From Dentipellis sp. KUC8613 (taxonomy: Eukaryota; Basidiomycota; Agaricomycetes; Russulales; Hericiaceae): a stretch of 64,000 nucleotides of DNA. Each line of letters starts with the position of its first letter. The first letter of the stretch is position 1. The notes below the pieces were generated by a model. The model searched no databases and was not told where the DNA came from. It saw nothing but the letters and a program-made list of their open reading frames with translations. Of this stretch, positions 32,913-43,613 are shown one piece after another. The position numbers and the translations under genes were made by a program. The DNA is taken from NCBI GenBank assembly GCA_002286715.1, contig NSJX01000024.1:310001-374000 (forward strand). Direction: 5' to 3'.

Positions 32913-34976
32913 TCAGTGTGAGGCATGCCCGTTCGTGTCCCCGGACGCGGCGGCATGCTCCCTTTGCTGAGCTAGGTCGGACTCGCGCCACGCGAGCGCA
33001 TGGGCGACCCAACCGCGCATGTCGACCTCTCGCTGCGCGTCGTTGACCAGGAACGGGTGGTCCTGCAAAAATAGAAAGAAGGATGGACGTGAGTGTCCAT
33101 CGGGGGGCATGTGAAGTGGTACGCACGAGCAGCTCCTTGTAGCTCCATCGTTCTTCTGGCCTCTTCACCAGACAGCCTGCGACCCACTCCCTCGCTTCTG
33201 AAGAGTACCCGGGCCGTCCGTCTTCACCCACTTCCGGCAGTTCTGGCGGATCACCGTGCACGATCGCGGTCAACTGCGCAAAGACGTTCGAGTATGTCTC
33301 TGGTGGATAAGGGTACCGGCCCAGGGCAATCTCAAGGGTCGCGAGACCAAGCGACCACACATCCGACGATACTGTGTAGGTGGTGAGGCTGTTTTGCGAT
33401 TCGCCCTTGATACGTTCCGGTGCCATGTACGACTGGCACCCGATGTTGGTCTTGGCTAGTGACTTTTCGAGCTGTCCTGACACCCCAAAGTCACAGAGCT
33501 TGATCTCGCCCTTTCTATTGACGAGCACGTTTGTCGGCTTCACATCTGAGCCGGTGGTATGAGCGGGCCGGCTACCGATCACGACAAAAAGTACGAGCGG
33601 GACGCACCTCGGTGTATGATCTGCAACTCGTCCTTCAGGAACTTGAGTCCTCGGACCATGCTGCCGACTATCCGTGCCAGAACATGCTCCGGCACTCCCG
33701 CCCCATACAGTTTGTCCAAGCTCCCGGCATCCATGTACTCCATGCAGTAGTAGACACACGACTCGATGAAGAAAGCGCCATAGAACTCGACGATTGACGG
33801 GTGCGATGCACGATGGAGGATGTCGAGTTCCATGATGATTGCATTGAGCTTTGTCTCATCAAGCTCGAGGCGGATTTCCTAGGATTACCACAAAACAAGG
33901 TAAACAAAGGACAGGAGTAGTGATAAGAGACGGCGCACCTTCATTGCCATTGCGACATTGGTAGGCTTATGAAGTACCTTCTTGACAGTCCCATAAGCGC
34001 CTCGGCCTAGCTCGTCCTCGAGCTGTAGCTGATTCATGTTGATGGCAAATGAAGAACCATTCGAGAAATCGACGCCAGAAGCATGTAGCACTGCCTTCCC
34101 ACTGAAGTTGAGAGCGCCAGAAGGGTCACTGTAACGTCATGAAGCATTAGTCACAGTCGAAGAAAGGGGTGTAGGAGGCAGCGTAGGAAATGAAGTAAAA
34201 TTGATATGCTCGGATTGGGGGACGGACAAAGGCGACGTGTAATAAGCCCGCAACGCATGATGAAAAGATGCATGATGCAATAGATCGGATATAGAACGAA
34301 GACGAAGAGCTTCCGATGGTCGTCGACGCGGCGTGAAGAATTCGAATAGCCGAGAAGGTCATGGAAGAAAGGATGCGCCAAGGAATGAAAGGGTAGAGAG
34401 GGAGATGGACGTACACAATCTTGCTGAAGTTGGAGAAGGGGGTCCCCATGGCCGATGGACGACGTGGTGGCCACTCGCCACGACGAGGGTCTGCAATGTC
34501 TTCCTGGTTGAGACTTGGTGCGCCTGCGCCCAAGCCGGCGCCGCTAGGGCCTGCTGAGCCACTCGTGATATCGCTAAGCTTGAAGCCAGGCTTGTTGCGG
34601 CGGGCTGCACCCATACCACGGAGAGCAGGCGGACCATTGGGAAAGGGGGGAGGACGGGGGTTGGGGCCGGGACCGGGACTGTTGAGAGACGAGCGCTTAA
34701 GGGCTGCTGCGGTGGACTCGACCTGTGCTTGTGAGTTGGACTGAGATGCACGGGTCGCTATCTGTAAAGAGAGGTTGTGAACAAAGGAACAAGAACGGGG
34801 AGACAAGGACGTACGGCGGCCATCTTTGCCTGGAGAGAGGGAGGGATAGGTGTCGAGCCGGCTCCTCTGTTGGCGAGAAGGCTGGTTACGGAGCGCGAAG
34901 ACGCAGATGAGGAGGGGGTCATCGCAGGAGTGCGAGGAGGGAAGGGGCGGGAGGGCGACGCGTCGGAGGAGGCCAT
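32913..34976 (-). CDS. PBS2: MAP kinase kinase of the HOG pathway (Pbs2-like)
   Basis: Dual-specificity kinase that activates the Hog1 stress MAP kinase. The N-terminal exon from the ATG at 34974-34976 reads MASSDASPSRPFPPRTPAM and is followed by a disordered region (GPGPNPRPPPFPNGPPALRG). The kinase domain begins LEDELGRGAYGTVKKV (glycine loop) with Lys in AMAMK. IIHRDVKPTNVLV (split by an intron), KLCDFGVSG and the activation loop SLAKTNIGCQSYMAPERI, a Pbs2 hallmark with the phosphorylatable Ser and Thr, follow. It ends DHPFLVND and a short acidic tail. An unusually long intron of about 280 nt separates the disordered region from DPSGALNFSGKAV. Total about 500-520 residues. The frame is open upstream of the chosen ATG, so a different 5' end is possible. 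Its ATG lies 122 bp from that of the divergent BAG gene. Confidence 0.9.
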
Positions 34977-35098
34977 GGGAGAGGAGGAGGGCTCGGGGAT
35001 GGGGGGAGGGAACAAGTCGGACAGGCTCTTGTAAATCTAATGACTTCATTCTTCCAAGGCCCCCGAAACTCCCTCCCGCCGCGGTGTCCCGGGGACGC
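34977..35098. promoter_or_regulatory. Very short bidirectional promoter of PBS2 and the BAG gene
   Basis: Only 122 bp separate the two start codons. No clear TATA box is visible. The PBS2 frame stays open across most of it (IYKSLSDLFPPPIPEP), which leaves the true PBS2 start uncertain. Confidence 0.5.
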
Positions 35099-36506
35099 AT
35101 GGCGGGGCAGACGCGGAGGCCACTCATCCACTGGCAAGCCACCGTCTGCTCGACCGTCCACGCAAAGCTGGCGCTCTCATCTCTCTCCGTCTGCCACTAC
35201 CCGGCCCTCCCTCCCGCCATCGCTGACCTTGTCGCGAACCCCCCGCCCCAGCTCGCCCCCATCTTCGAGCTCCTTGCACCCTACGCGTGCCAGCTCACCT
35301 ATTTCGCGACCTCCCTCCTCGCCCTCATCATTCTTCGCACTACCTACTCCCGCGTCCGCGCCTTCTTCAGGCCCGAAGACGCCCCGGACGGCATGTCTCT
35401 CACCGTCAAGTGGGGCAAAGAACGGTCAGTCATGATTGCTCGCTGTTCCGTGCACCGCCTGACGCGCCTCGTTCCCTCCTCATCGCGCACGCACACACAT
35501 ATCCTATCCGCTTGCTGCTATCCATCGCCATCCGCCAATCGTCCACGACGCTCACATCTTGGGCTGTCCCCGTGCCTGCCCTGCTCCACACCTGTCTTCT
35601 CCTTTCCCTCACGCCCCGTCTATCTTTGCCCGACACTACGCACTCCACCCCACGCGTCTCTTCCGTCATCTCCTACGCAACCTGAAGCCTGCGTGTCCCC
35701 CTCCCCGACCCGTCGTCTCCACTCTCCGCCTTCCGTGCCGCGCTTGCGGACCTTACTCGCCTGCCGCCCGATGCCTTCAAGCTGATCCACTCGGGCGCGG
35801 TCATGACCGATGACAAGGCACCCAGTGAGTCTATCACTATTTCTGCTTCTCCGGAACCACGTTCCCGCATGTCACCCAACTACAATAGAGGAGCTGTGTG
35901 TGCCTCCGTCCAGCAGGTGATGCATCATTTGCTCGCCTTACGGCACGTTCAGGCTGCTGCTCATTTCCGTACATTGTGCCTCGGGGCCGCTGTGCAAACC
36001 CATCCAAAAATTTCCTGATACTCGCCCCATCTCAATCGATATACGCTTCCACATCCTCACATATACTGACACCCTGCCCAGTATCCGCCTACAACCTCCG
36101 CCCCAACACGACCGTCCTCCTCCTCGAGTCCCAAAAACCGCTGCCCAGCCACCCAGTCACCTCCAAACCCGCCGCGCCCAAATCCGACGAGGCCGCCGTC
36201 GAGCGCATCCGCGCAGAGATGGAGACCGTGAGCCGCGGGCTCGAGACGGACGTCGACAAGTTCCTCAGCGCGCTCCCCGCGCGGCCCGCAGACAGCCCGG
36301 ACCAGGTGCAGGAGCACGCGCGCCTCGGCGAGCTGCTGCTGCAGTCGCTCCTCCGCCTCGACGCGCTCAACCTCGAGGGCAGCTGGGAGGAGGCGCGCCG
36401 CGAGCGCAAGGGCGCCGTGCGCCGTGTGCAGGGCCTGCTCGACCGCCTCGACGCTGGCTGGCGTGCGCGGCCGGCCGCGACGGCGACGCAGGGGAATGTG
36501 CACTAG
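35099..36506 (+). CDS. BAG-domain Hsp70 cochaperone with membrane segment and ubiquitin-like domain (295 aa)
   Basis: Nucleotide-exchange cochaperone for Hsp70. Exons are 35099-35424, 35688-35824 and 36082-36506, in frame over 888 nt. The N-terminal part has a hydrophobic segment, ELLAPYACQLTYFATSLLALIIL, like the membrane anchor of yeast Snl1. A ubiquitin-like domain starts at MSLTVKWGKERLRVPLPDPS and runs through DAFKLIHSGAVMTDDKAPISAYNLRPNTTVLLLE, assembled by both splices. The BAG domain follows (VERIRAEMETVSRGLETDVDKF, ARLGELLLQSLLRLDALN, ERKGAVRRVQGLLDRLD). Introns of 263 and 257 nt are about five times the local norm. The ATG at 35099 is the first in frame near the conserved part; an earlier exon cannot be excluded. 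Confidence 0.87.
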
Positions 36507-36740
36507 CCCGGCGAGCGGGCGAGTAGAGCAGCAGCAGTACTAGTATATCCATAGAACACATATTATTTATTCCATCTCATTATGGCGTTCATCATACGAT
36601 ATGAGGACACTTTCATCGCGCATGGACAGGAAATAGTAATGTGCATTCCTCATTAGGCGGTATAACCAATATCTGCGCGATATATCTCTCTACTGTACCA
36701 AAGCACTGTGTTCGCCCGCGGCCGACGTCCGACTCGAGCT
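36507..36740. terminator. Convergent 3' ends of BAG and phospholipase B genes
   Basis: Stops lie 234 bp apart. AT-rich sequence with TATTTATTCC near 36561 fits polyadenylation signals for either strand. No defined terminator element is claimed. Confidence 0.4.
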
Positions 36741-39454
36741 CTATGGGTTTGCATGCGCCGCCGTCGCCCCCGGCGCCGCGGCACCCGTAGCTGGCGCCGT
36801 CCACACCTGGGGGTCGTACGGCGCATCGTCCCTGTACCCCGCCCCCGCCTGCGCGTGCGCGTGCGGCGCCTCCTCGACGACGACCTCGTCCATCTGCCAC
36901 ACCTCTTCGCCCCCGTCCGCGTGCAGCTGGTTAATCTGGCGGTACGCCGCCTTGCGCTTCCTGCGGTTGTGCCAGAGCCTGCGTCCCCGAAAGTCAGCGT
37001 CCATCGTGGTGACGAAGAACAAAGAAAGGGCGAAGGGAAAACAACGCACAGTCCACCCGTCAGCGCCGCAATCAGCGCCGCCGCGCCCACCGTGCCCCCA
37101 ATAATCGGGCCCTTCTCCCTGGACAGGAACCCGCCGACCTTCGCCGCGCCCTGCGGGTCGGGGTCCTCGAACACGAGGTTGCGCCCGGGCAGCTCGCTCT
37201 GGCTCGGCGGCGCGTGCGGGTCGTAGCAGTACTGCTTGAAGCACTGCGCGCAGAAGTCGGACCGCGCGGGCGCGGGCGAGAGCTTGTAACGCGCGCGGTC
37301 GACCGCGCCGCACTGCAGGCACTTGCCCCAGTTCGCGTCCGCGCTGTTCGAGTTGGGCGTGAAGCCCGCGAGCGTGTTGTTGTGCACCTGGTCGATGAAG
37401 AGGCGCGTGTGCTTGAGCGTGTAGGAGAGCTTAAAGGTGTCCGTGCTGTGTGCGCGTTGGTGTCGGTGGTGTGTCTGGAGAAGCAGATGGGGGAAAGGCT
37501 TACTTGGTCACGGGCGCGTCGCCGTTGTAGGGCGGCGAGTTCGGGAGGTAGAGCACGAGCGGCCACTCGGGCGGCGTCTGCGTCGGGTCGCAGCCGAAGA
37601 ACGTGGGGCGGCGGTTGACGCCCGTAGACACGAAGTCGGCAGTCGAGTTCGGGATGGGCGGGAACTGCTGGTGCGACGACTGCAGGAAGCTCGACAGGCG
37701 CTGCGAGGTCGCGATGAAAGACGTGCCGCTGCGCCACGCATCGATCCGTTAGCCAGGCAAACATAGATGGAAGGAAAGAGAGGAGCGCACTTCGGCCAGG
37801 TGTTGGTCGGGTCGTCGAAGCTCGAGTCGACGGCGACGATTAAGTCCATCCCGCGCGCCTTGACGAACATGGGCCCGATCGGAATGTTCTCCAGGTTGGA
37901 ACCGCCGTCGATAAGCTCAAGGCGGTCGGAGAATGAGTCCTCGAAAGTCGAGGAAGCAAGACCTTGGAAAGGCTGTATCCACGCGTCCTGTAAGAGACTA
38001 AGAAAAGCAGGAGGGCCGGGAGAAGACGCACGTTCGGCCAGCTGGAAACATCGTCTGAAATGTTCCGCACTTGCTGCACTTGCTGACCGAGGGCAAACAG
38101 CAAGCCCTGAGACGAGCTCCCGTCCAGCCCATCGAGCGTGTTGTGTGCCGTGTCGAACATTTGCTGAGTGAAGGGACCCAGAGTCAGTCTCAGGAGAATC
38201 AGCACGTAGAGTCATGCGCACATTGAACAGACTCGCGCTGGTGCCCATCACGAAGCACGCCTGGTCGAAGCGCGTGACGCACGCAGAGTCATTATCCGGC
38301 TTGCCCTCCTTGAGATTGGTGCCCGCATAGCTCAGGTTAACCATCGCCGACAAATCGGGATCCCACGAGCCAAACTCCAGCGGCGTGACCTTCTCAATGA
38401 TCAGCATTGCATGCATCCGCGAGAGGGTGCGGAGCGCACCTCATATACGATCGGCTTGAGGTCGAGCGTCGTGGTCGCGTTGGAGTTGACGGGCCGCGAG
38501 TCGATCGTGACGATGGGGAAGGGCGGGATATGCTGCTGCCATGTGGGCTGCGTGATGATGCGCGACCACAGCTGGCCCGCACCGTGCCCGGTGTCGTTCG
38601 TGAAGAAGTTGTCGCGCGTCGTGCCGTTCAGGAAGTGGTAGGCAATCATGCGCGCCCATGTGTCCGTCAGACTTGTATCTCTGGAACAGTCCGTCAGGAT
38701 CACCGACCGACAAACACCACTTCATAAGAATAGACTGACAAGCCGACCTTGCCCTTCGCCACGACGCTCTGGATCAGACTCCCGTACCATGCAGAGTTCT
38801 CGTCATTGAAAATATTTGGACCATCTGGCGTTGCGAGCGCCAAGTCCAGCATCCACCCCGATAGGCCATTCCCACCAAACACCATATCCTCGACCTTCGG
38901 CCAGTCGTTCATGTACAGCGACCCAGTCAGCCATGACCCACCTGCACATGGACCAGAATCCGTCCTCGTCAAGCAACCCGAAAGGCATAATAATATCATT
39001 ACACTGCACACGCACCAGACAGCCCCGACCAATACGATGCGACCTGCAACAGCCCACCCGTTCCCGCCGCCTTCGCCGAGTCGTTCCGCGCATCAATGGC
39101 AGACATCACCCCCGCGCCATACTGCGCCGCACGGTACCCGCCACCGCTCACAGAGATAGAGATCTTCGGCCAGTTGTTCTCGAACGCAGACAGGTTGTAC
39201 CCGATCCCGGACCCGTCGCCCAGCCATGTTTTCCAGTTGTCCGGGAGCACGCTCTGTTGCCGCGTGGAGACGTACGCGGCCTCGCGCGCGTGCAGGCTCT
39301 GGTTTTGCGGTGAGAAGGTGCGCACGAGCGGCGCGGTGGAGACGTCGGGGCAGGCGCCATTTATCGAGGGCGCGTAGTCGAGGATACCGTCGGCCGTGCT
39401 ACCCGCGACGAGTGCCGCGACGGCCAGGAAGGATGACCTGGAGAGGGGCAGCAT
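36741..39454 (-). CDS. Lysophospholipase / phospholipase B
   Basis: Secretory phospholipase B that removes acyl chains from phospholipids and lysophospholipids. The start at 39452-39454 opens a signal peptide (MLPLSRSSFLAVAALVAGST). ISVSGGGYRAAQYGAGVMSA forms the oxyanion region. The nucleophile Ser lies in SYWSGLSGGSWLTGS, completed by an intron. PTWQQHIPPFPIVTIDSRP, FGSWDPDLSAMVNLSYAGTN and the catalytic Asp in RLELIDGGSNLENIPIGPM follow. Many NxS/T sites are visible. At the C-terminus GPIIGGTVGAAALIAALTGG is a membrane helix followed by LLWHNRRKRKAAYRQ and a Pro/Ala-rich tail of about 80 residues, after a last intron spanning about 36978-37051. This replaces the usual GPI signal. Around nine introns were read through the protein. 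Confidence 0.9.
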
Positions 39455-40322
39455 CGATATCTGAGCCGGTCAGTCAGTGCTCGCCGATACTCGCAGTCAG
39501 GTGGTGGAAAGGCGAAGGCGAGGACGCCGGGTACATTTTGTAATGGTTTCCCGTCGGTCGGTCGGGGGTTTCATGTCATCAAATCGCCAATCCAGCCAAG
39601 CGCTGTGTGCACAACTCACCGCACCCGGCCATCCCGCTGCAGCACAGCTCTGACGCGGGCTTCACACGTAACTCTTCGCGCTTGCCGCTGTGCTCGCTCT
39701 TCGAGGCGTCTCCTCTGCGTTTCTGGTCGTGTCTGCTGGCTTCTCTACCGCGATGGACGCCTCTTTGACTTCCGATGTCTTCCGTTACAGTCTCTCAGGC
39801 GACTCCCAGCTGCACTACACTTGTGTCCAAGCCACTCTACAGGCAGTCGTTCACCCGGTCCCACAGCCTCCGTCGTTATCATGACGGCCCTGGACACTCG
39901 GCGTAGCTTGTGTCGTGAAAACGGAAGGAAGAATCAAAGGATGGCGGCTACGCTGCCCCATTGGCTGATTTCTGAGTCGGAGAAAGCACACGCCGCACAC
40001 GGCCTCCAGGCGTTTGACCTGCCTCCTGCCTTCGGTGCGTTCTGATTACGTGTCTTTTCCATAGGCAAGGCTTGCGCATTGCGCAAGGTACGACGGATGT
40101 GGTGCTTGGGCGTTTTCGCCACAACCACACGCACCTCAGACATGTCGGCCAAAGAGTCTTGGCTCGTATGTGCGTTTCCGACGGACGCAGTCACTCAGGG
40201 ACTCTCCCTTGTATTATCGTCAAGGGTCGGCGTCACCTTTTTTTTCGCCTACGTCGTCCTTCGTAGCAAGATCCTTTGCAGATCCACGAACCTTGAGAGG
40301 AATATGGTAACTCAGGACTGTA
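39455..40322. other. Intergenic upstream of phospholipase B and gene D
   Basis: Phospholipase B promoter and distal gene D upstream region. A 146-codon ORF at 39605-40045 lacks recognisable features. An imperfect inverted repeat with TTGCGCAT/TGCGCAAG lies near 40072-40090. Confidence 0.4.
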
Positions 40323-40708
40323 TCTATGGTCACCCAATTGTGTATACCGCACAAGCCGCCGGCATTTGTTCTATATGCAGACGCTTCTCTCGTTGGACAC
40401 CGCCACCTCATACTTTTGCCTGGCACGCGACTACCACAGGTTGCCATATTCGTCCATGTCTTGTTGTTCTTCCGCAAAGCCCCAACATTCGAAGTACCTG
40501 ACTTTGATTAGGCGCCTACCACACTACGTCGAAGCAAGGTAACACATGCCACAGACGTACGCATTTCCCATCCTCAGCACAATAACGGGCACAAAACAAG
40601 GTCGGTGTCTCGCTTTGCGCTCGCTATGATGTGCTTTCCGGAATACAAGGTAGGCGTTTCCCAGGAAATCACTCTGCACAAAGCATCGCGTCTGCAGGGC
40701 ATAAATAG
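40323..40708 (+). promoter_or_regulatory. Promoter of gene D, homologous to the gene A promoter
   Basis: Collinear with 2041-2427 over the whole length. The TATA-like box CATAAATAGG begins at 40700, 102 nt before the ATG, in GCAGGGCATAAATAGGCC. The gene A TTCGCCAAGATCCC segment corresponds here to TTCCGCAAAGCCCC, which carries the GCAAAGCCC core found before genes B and C. Confidence 0.75.
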
Positions 40709-40801
40709 GCCTGCCTCTCCCCAGCAAAAATCATCTCAGAATCCAACCCACTCATACCTCAGCACCTCAGCCTTCACCACTTTCCAAACCAACCAACTCC
40801 A

Positions 40802-42110
40802 ATGGCAAAGAAGTCCACTGCGCGCTCTACCAAGAGCGCGGTCTCCGACGCCGTTCAAGAGGCATTAGCTCCCATGCTCCTCCTCCTTGAGCAACAACAG
40901 GCGGCTATCGCCGCCCTCCAAAGGACAGCGGAGGACAACCAGCGTCACCTGTGCGTACTTTCCTCCATCGCGACTCACCATTCGTCTAATTGTCTGCACC
41001 AGCCGCACTATCCACCAAGCAATGGTGGATGCTGGCACGGCAAGCCAGCACGGCCTTGCGGCCACTGAGGCAGCTGCCAGTAGCGGCGCGCCTTCGGTGA
41101 CCGTATCGTCGCCGTCTCCCTCGCCGACTCTGTCGGCACCCGATGCCACCGTCCCCGCCGCCCCCACCGACCTCACGCCCTCGGACCCCCTCCCACTCTG
41201 GCTGCAGCGCGAGGCGGCCTTCCAGGAAGGCAGGCCTCGCACGGCCCACGCCTCGCTCCCGCCCCGGTGCCCGACCCCCCGTCCCCCATTCGCCGGTCCG
41301 TCTACCTCGCCCGCCCCGTCTTCGTCCTCCGCACCGGCCACCGTCCCCTCCGCAGCCTCGCGCGTCACCATCTCGGCGCTCCTCAACTCGCCCAGCCTGC
41401 CTCCCGCCCCCGCGCCTGCTGCTGAGCACGCCCCGACCTCGACCCCGGCCCCGACTCCTCGTTTCACGTTCGCCCCCGCTNNNNNNNNNNNNNNNNNNNN
41501 NNNNNNNNNNNNNNNNNNNNNNNNNNNNNNNNNNNNNNNNNNNNNNNNNNNNNNNNNNNNNNNNNNNNNNNNNNNNNNNNCTCCCGCCCCCAGGAACCCT
41601 CTCAGGCGCGAGGATCCAACCGACCCCGAATTGCAGGCCTGGACTTCGTCCCGGGACCTGTCGGAACTCATGGGCGTACGCCCCGCCCCCCGGTCCACTT
41701 GTCCCCGCGGCCTGGCACGCCAGGAGACGCTGCTCGATCTGACGAGCAGCGGGTCCCAGGCGCAGCAGGGCTGTGCCCCCGAGACCCGCGCGCCCTTCCC
41801 CACCCTGACCTTGCGGGGGGCGCACAGCACGGCGCTCGGGTCCTTCACCGTCGCGAGGGACTCAGGCGACGCCGGTGCCCCCGAGGCATCGACCAGCGAG
41901 GGCTCGGGCTCCGGGAGCCCGACGGGCCAGAAGCGTCCGCGCGAAGAGGAGGACGCGGAGGTGAAGGAGGAGGAGGATGCGCAGGAGGGCTCGCAGGAGT
42001 CTCCGAAGAGGCGCAAGGTGGAGAAGAAGGAGGGTGCGCCGCGCCGCTCGCCGCGCAGCCCTAGGAGCCCCCGGGGCAAGCGCAGCCCCAGCCCTAGCCT
42101 CGGCGCGTGA
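40802..42110 (+). CDS. Unnamed low-complexity family, member D (sequence gap inside)
   Basis: Unknown function. Exon 1 (40802-40950) encodes 49 residues with the coiled-coil-like EALAPMLLLLEQQQAAIAAL, very similar to member A. A 52-nt phase-2 intron (40951-41002) joins NQRHL to RTIHQAMVDAG. Exon 2 (41003-42110) is Pro/Ala/Ser/Thr-rich and interrupted by 100 N at 41481-41580; the frame is open on both sides and reads through if the gap is close to 100 (total 418 codons), but the true length is unknown. It then has LQAWTSSRDLSELMG, ETLLDLTSSGS, QKRPREEEDAEVKEEED, ESPKRRKVEKKEG and an RSPRSPRSPRGKRSPSPS tail like an SR region. The 456-codon minus ORF over exon 2 is a shadow. Confidence 0.72.
41481..41580. 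other. Assembly gap (100 N)
   Basis: Exactly 100 unknown bases inside the Pro/Ala-rich region of gene D. The round number suggests a placeholder. Adjacent sequence on both sides is C-rich (CGCCCCCGCT and CTCCCGCCCC), so a collapsed or unread repeat is likely. Confidence 0.95.
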
Positions 42111-43507
42111 GCGCGCGTCGGAGGAGGAGCACAACTTCTCGGAGCATGGTGCGCTCCGGGCAGTATATCCCACCCGTCTCGGTCTCGTGAATCGGTATTT
42201 ATCTGAATAATTTTCTCTATCTCTCTCACTCTCATCTCGTCTCATACATTATGCATACATATCATCTGGACTTTACCTTGCGGACTTATAGCTGTAGTAA
42301 CAGTGGACTTTGCGATGATCTCATTATGTACTTTTCACAAAAACATGGAATAAAAAGCCCTAAAACACTCTAACTCTGACGGAATTTGTTCAGCGCGAAT
42401 ATTTGACTGGATCGTGGCGGACATGGGCGCGCCGCTGTCGTCCGACTCGACCATCGCCGCGTCGCGTCGGCTTGCGCGCGTCTTGCTTCTGACTTCTGTT
42501 CATCATTCATAACTCCCTCGGCACACTATTCCGTCTGCCTTCTTGCTCTCCAGAAACTTCATATCTTTTTGATGCTAGATACCGCGATGTCGAACCGATA
42601 CACAACGGCAGCCCCTACGCTAACCTGACAACAGTCGCGCGTTCCTCTCTGGTCGACCACTCTGTGCTCTGCTACTCAACCGCCTTGACATGTGCTGGTA
42701 ATAGACACGGTGGAGATCGCTCTGACCGCTGCCGCTTCTCGTATGCCGACGTATGTGGTCTCTAGCGGCACTCTTGCTCATTGTCGGGAGTCGGGGTGGC
42801 GTCAATGTCGGACGGGATGGGGATGACGGTCTCCCTGGTGCGTCCACGGAGGTGCTTTTCGGGCGGTCATCTCTCATCACAGCTCTCGCTATTGTCTAGC
42901 TAGCTAGTTCTGTTCTAATAGGAAGCCGGGCTTTGACCTCTCGTCGCCAACAATGGTACCCCAGTGGTTACCGAACACATTGCGCTACCGTTGGTTATTC
43001 CTTTGTATTCTCTGGTGGCCCTGGTGGTCTCGAACGCTATATGCACTCGCATTTGATATTGCGCCAGTAGATCCATCTTGCCCCTCGGAGTATAGCGACA
43101 GTGCTACGTCGGTTCTCTATGGATCTCTCCATCTGGTATAGGGCATACGCTCGAGCTCTTGATCGTCCTCTGCGCGTCTCTGTCAAACGTTTTCCGCTAA
43201 CAATTGGACTTCCAGTGGCGAGATTCGACGTACGTACTCGCCGTGGATCTTCGCCACCACGGTTGGGTTGTACAGCCGTGCTTTAACGTGGATATGAGAC
43301 AGTTTCGCGACCTCCGAGCACCAGCGCAGTCCACGGCTTTCCCAGTGACAATAGAATGCACCGAATCAAGGTAGGGGCTTTTGCAAGGCACACGTGCTTC
43401 GCTCCCTTCTTCCTACTTTGGCCATGTTCCATTTCGCCACAGCGCAAAGCGCGTGCCTGCCAGGAAGAGTGGACCCGCAACCACAGCAAAGCACCTGCGG
43501 CTGGACA
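42111..43507. other. Intergenic: gene D 3' flank and gene E upstream
   Basis: The first 200 bp carry CATTATGCATAC and GGACTTTACCTTGCGGACTT, matching the gene A 3' flank. GCTTTG or GCAAAGC cores occur near 42928, 43443 and 43482. No other gene was seen. Confidence 0.45.
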
Positions 43508-43516
43508 CATATAAGG
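43508..43516 (+). promoter_or_regulatory. TATA box of gene E
   Basis: CATATAAGG, followed by CCTTCCCTTG, lies 98-106 nt before the gene E ATG. The AGGCCTTCC context resembles gene B (AGACCTTCC). Confidence 0.65.
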
Positions 43517-43613
43517 CCTTCCCTTGTCCCCATCCAGCATCGTACTCTCAACTCCCACCTGAATTCCACAATCCATCGCGCACTCATCTTACCTTCACTA
43601 TCCTCGCACCGAC

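Noticed and set aside
32363..32956. 197-codon minus ORF at the PBS2 3' end
   Set aside because: Low-complexity Arg/Pro/Thr translation overlapping the PBS2 last exon in another frame.
40865..42235. 456-codon minus ORF over gene D
   Set aside because: Compositional shadow of a GC-rich low-complexity exon; it also crosses the N gap and the gene D intron.
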